Below are positions 62,472 to 64,000 of a stretch of 64,000 nt of DNA, piece after piece. Source of the DNA: Shimazuella kribbensis DSM 45090 (GTDB lineage: Bacteria > Bacillota > Bacilli > Thermoactinomycetales > Thermoactinomycetaceae); assembly GCF_000428065.1 (NCBI RefSeq), contig NZ_ATZF01000007.1:1-64000 (forward strand), in the 5' to 3' direction. Below the pieces are notes generated by a model. That model had not been told where the DNA came from and made no database searches. It saw only the letters and a program-made list of their open reading frames with translations. How positions within the stretch are numbered: the first letter of the stretch is position 1; each line of letters starts with the position of its first letter. The translations under genes were made by a program, and so were the position numbers.

Positions 62472-63154
62472 GGAAGATCCACTCGATACCCAGATCCTCG
62501 TAAAGTTCGGATTAACCGATGTTTCTTATCGTTTAGTTTACCACGCAATATTCGGATATACACCTCCACAATATTCTCATCCCCTCCAAAATCATAATTC
62601 CAAACTTTATCTAAGATCATTGTTTTACTTAACACTAGACCATGGTTTAGTACAAGGAATTTCAGTAACTCATATTCAGTTGGCGATAACTCTAAAATCC
62701 GACCTACAAACGTTATTTCTTTTCGACGATCATCTATTTCAAATGGTCCGATCATTACTTTACCAAACAAGTTAGGAAATTGATTTCGCAATCTAGCTTG
62801 AATACGAGCTAGTAACTCCTCAAAACTAAACGGTTTCACTACATAGTCATCTGCACCAAGAGTGAGCCCTTTCACACGATCACCTACTTCGTCTTTTGCT
62901 GTCAGCATGATGACAGCGACGTTTCCCATTTTTTTTAGCATCTTGCATACTTCAAAACCATCTATACCTGGCATCATCACGTCCAAAATGACTACTGATG
63001 GTTGAAATTGCTTCATCACCGTTAAAGCAGTCATCCCTTCTTGTGCTATTTGCACTTCAAATCCTTCATTTTGTAGGCCGATTTCTAGAAACTGCAAAAT
63101 ATTTGGTTCATCATCGACCACAAGTATTTTGATCCCTTTTAAAGATTGTTTCAT
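62468..63154 (-). CDS. OmpR-family response regulator
   Basis: 228 aa. Receiver domain with acidic pocket DDE, phospho-acceptor Asp in VVILDVMMPGIDGFEV, Thr in LTAKDE and Lys in VVKPFS. The C-terminal winged helix has LSPTEYELLKFLVLNHGLVL and VEVYIRILRGKL. This family binds tandem 11-bp direct repeats as head-to-tail dimers, matching the three repeat arrays in this cluster. First gene of the two-gene operon. Confidence 0.92.
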   Translation of the reverse strand: MKQSLKGIKILVVDDEPNILQFLEIGLQNEGFEVQIAQEGMTALTVMKQFQPSVVILDVMMPGIDGFEVCKMLKKMGNVAVIMLTAKDEVGDRVKGLTLGADDYVVKPFSFEELLARIQARLRNQFPNLFGKVMIGPFEIDDRRKEITFVGRILELSPTEYELLKFLVLNHGLVLSKTMILDKVWNYDFGGDENIVEVYIRILRGKLNDKKHRLIRTLRGSGYRVDLP

Positions 63155-63463
63155 ATATTGTCAACCTGCTTTCTACTAGCTACTTATCGTTCTCTATTAG
63201 TAAAACCTTACAAAATCATGTAATTTTCTTAATTTATTCAGAAGCGCTCTATTTCATCATACTAACATATGGATATTGTTTACAGTAACAATAATCACGA
63301 TAGTGTTTATTCTGCTAATTTTTGCTTTTATTGGATTTCAGCTCATATCATTATCTCTTATTGTGAGGATAATTAACTGCTACATAAATACGGAGACGTA
63401 GTCCCTCTCTATTAAGCCGTTTGTTAGATAGTCACTCATTCTGATATATTGTAGTAGAAGTAA
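63155..63463. other. Leader region upstream of the response-regulator gene
   Basis: About 310 AT-rich bases between the regulator start and box C, without a frame or clear promoter. If box C controls the regulator operon, an unusually long leader or a displaced promoter must lie here. Confidence 0.4.
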
Positions 63464-63502
63464 CTGAAAATAGGTTGAGCTCAAGCTGAATATAAGCTGA
63501 AA
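63464..63502. promoter_or_regulatory. Response-regulator box C: four 11-bp direct repeats
   Basis: CTGAAA (63464), TTGAGC (63475), CTGAAT (63486) and CTGAAA (63497) at exact 11-bp steps. It lies upstream of the two-component operon and just outside the IS3 remnant, so autoregulation is the simplest reading. Confidence 0.7.
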
Positions 63503-63544
63503 ATATAAAAATTATCCGAGGAGGTCACCGTCGAGGTCAACCAT

Positions 63545-64000
63545 GGTGAGGTTAGACTAAAAAACGGACACAGATTATGCCTCGATGAAAAATGGATAAT
63601 AATGAAAATGGGGTGTTCCGCAAATGAGAAAAGTAAAACAATATGAAGAAGTGTTTAAAAAACAAACCATTCATTATATAGAAGAGCAAAACAAGCCAGT
63701 AGCACAGGCTGCTAGAGAATTAGAAATACCGGAAAGCGCCTTACATGGCTGAATGAGTAAGTATGGAAGGAACTAAAATTTGTATTTATCTACGATCACC
63801 GCTTAGAGTTCCGTATTCAGAAGATGTGTAAGGTATTGGATGTATCTTCAAGCGGTTATTACGAATTGATTAAAGCGAGAAGAAAGCGAACAGAAGAAAC
63901 GAAAAAAGCAATTGGCAAATCGAATCCGTTATGTATTTATGGACTCTGGAAAACGGTACGGGAGTCCGAAAATCACCAAATCATTGGAGCAAGAAGAATG
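63545..64000 (+). mobile_element. Decayed IS3-family insertion sequence, cut by the window end
   Basis: A left-end-like sequence (GACTAAAAAACGGACACAG, about 63556-63574) precedes orfA at ATG 63624 (MRKVKQYEEVFKKQTIHYIE ... ELEIPESALHG). There TGA replaces the expected Trp codon at about 63750. OrfB follows (FIYDHRLEFRIQKMCKVLDV, SSSGYYELIKARRK) with a frameshift in an A6 run near 63910, then RIRYVFMDSGKRYGSPKI. Both lesions make it inactive. Its right end is outside the window. Confidence 0.8.

Noticed and set aside
1-64000. CRISPR arrays, rRNA and tRNA genes
   Set aside because: No regularly spaced direct repeats with unique spacers, no rRNA-like conserved stretches and no cloverleaf sequences with TTCRA arms were seen. 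This was a visual reading, so a tRNAscan or cmscan run could still find a missed gene.

Overview
The window looks like chromosomal DNA of a low-GC, endospore-forming Firmicute of the order Bacillales. The evidence is a gerA-type spore germination operon, LexA, a LigD-type end-joining ligase and polymerase, a secreted thermolysin-like protease, strong GGAGG ribosome sites and many T-tailed terminators. Thermoactinomycetaceae is a guess from overall gene flavour, not something the sequence proves. No rRNA, tRNA or CRISPR array was seen.

Layout. 1-0.9 kb: hairpins resembling an IS200/IS605 end, a bidirectional terminator and little else. 1.2-7.4 kb: a sugar-acid operon (GntR/HutC regulator, ascorbate-type PTS IIA-IIB-IIC, phosphotriesterase homologue, creatininase-family hydrolase, KDGP aldolase, SIS protein) behind a good promoter with a cre-like site. 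7.5-11.5 kb: an MFS exporter, a markedly GC-richer membrane gene with a perfect 18-bp hairpin at its end, and a cation/H+ antiporter. 11.7-13.4 kb: an orphan TnpB-type guide-RNA scaffold, an ArsR-like regulator with an MdaB-like reductase, and a coding remnant. 13.6-18 kb: gerKA-gerKC-(52-codon D-like gene)-gerKB. 18.1-26.4 kb: split LigD (ligase and polymerase as separate genes), a polytopic protein, MTA/SAH deaminase, a membrane-anchored AAA/M41 protease, and a 3-hydroxyacyl-CoA dehydrogenase. 26.5-30.2 kb: debris of Tn3-family transposons around a methyltransferase and an unknown two-repeat protein. 30.6-41.5 kb: ackA, an aspartate aminotransferase, an RlaP-like nucleotidyltransferase, a degenerate ABC ATPase with a YhgE/Pip protein and a Gdx-type exporter, a beheaded LysR gene, a VOC protein, lexA and a tyrosine recombinase. 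41.7-53 kb: accessory and decaying genes (nucleotidyltransferase, broken GNAT, trhO, a 17-codon Cys-rich ORF, MBL hydrolase, cupredoxin protein, metalloprotease, two broken SDRs, a WYL regulator, a scrambled Nudix gene). 53.1-63.2 kb, minus strand: an envelope-glycosylation cluster. 63.5-64 kb: the start of a decayed IS3 element.

How genes work together. In the last cluster PgcA, GalU and GalE supply UDP-glucose/UDP-galactose, a family-2 glycosyltransferase would load the sugar on undecaprenyl phosphate, a GtrA-type protein would flip it, and a family-39 transferase would use it outside. An OmpR-type response regulator and its kinase lie upstream. Three copies of a four-times-repeated 11-bp motif (core CTGAA) lie upstream of the regulator gene, the family-39 gene and a collapsed family-39 paralogue, which suggests one regulon. 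The PTS operon should import and phosphorylate a sugar acid or amino sugar acid, process it by hydrolysis and cleave it by aldol reaction. The window holds an unusual number of broken genes (GNAT, LysR, two SDRs, Nudix, GtrA, family-39 remnant, Tn3 and IS3), so this part of the chromosome is under active decay.
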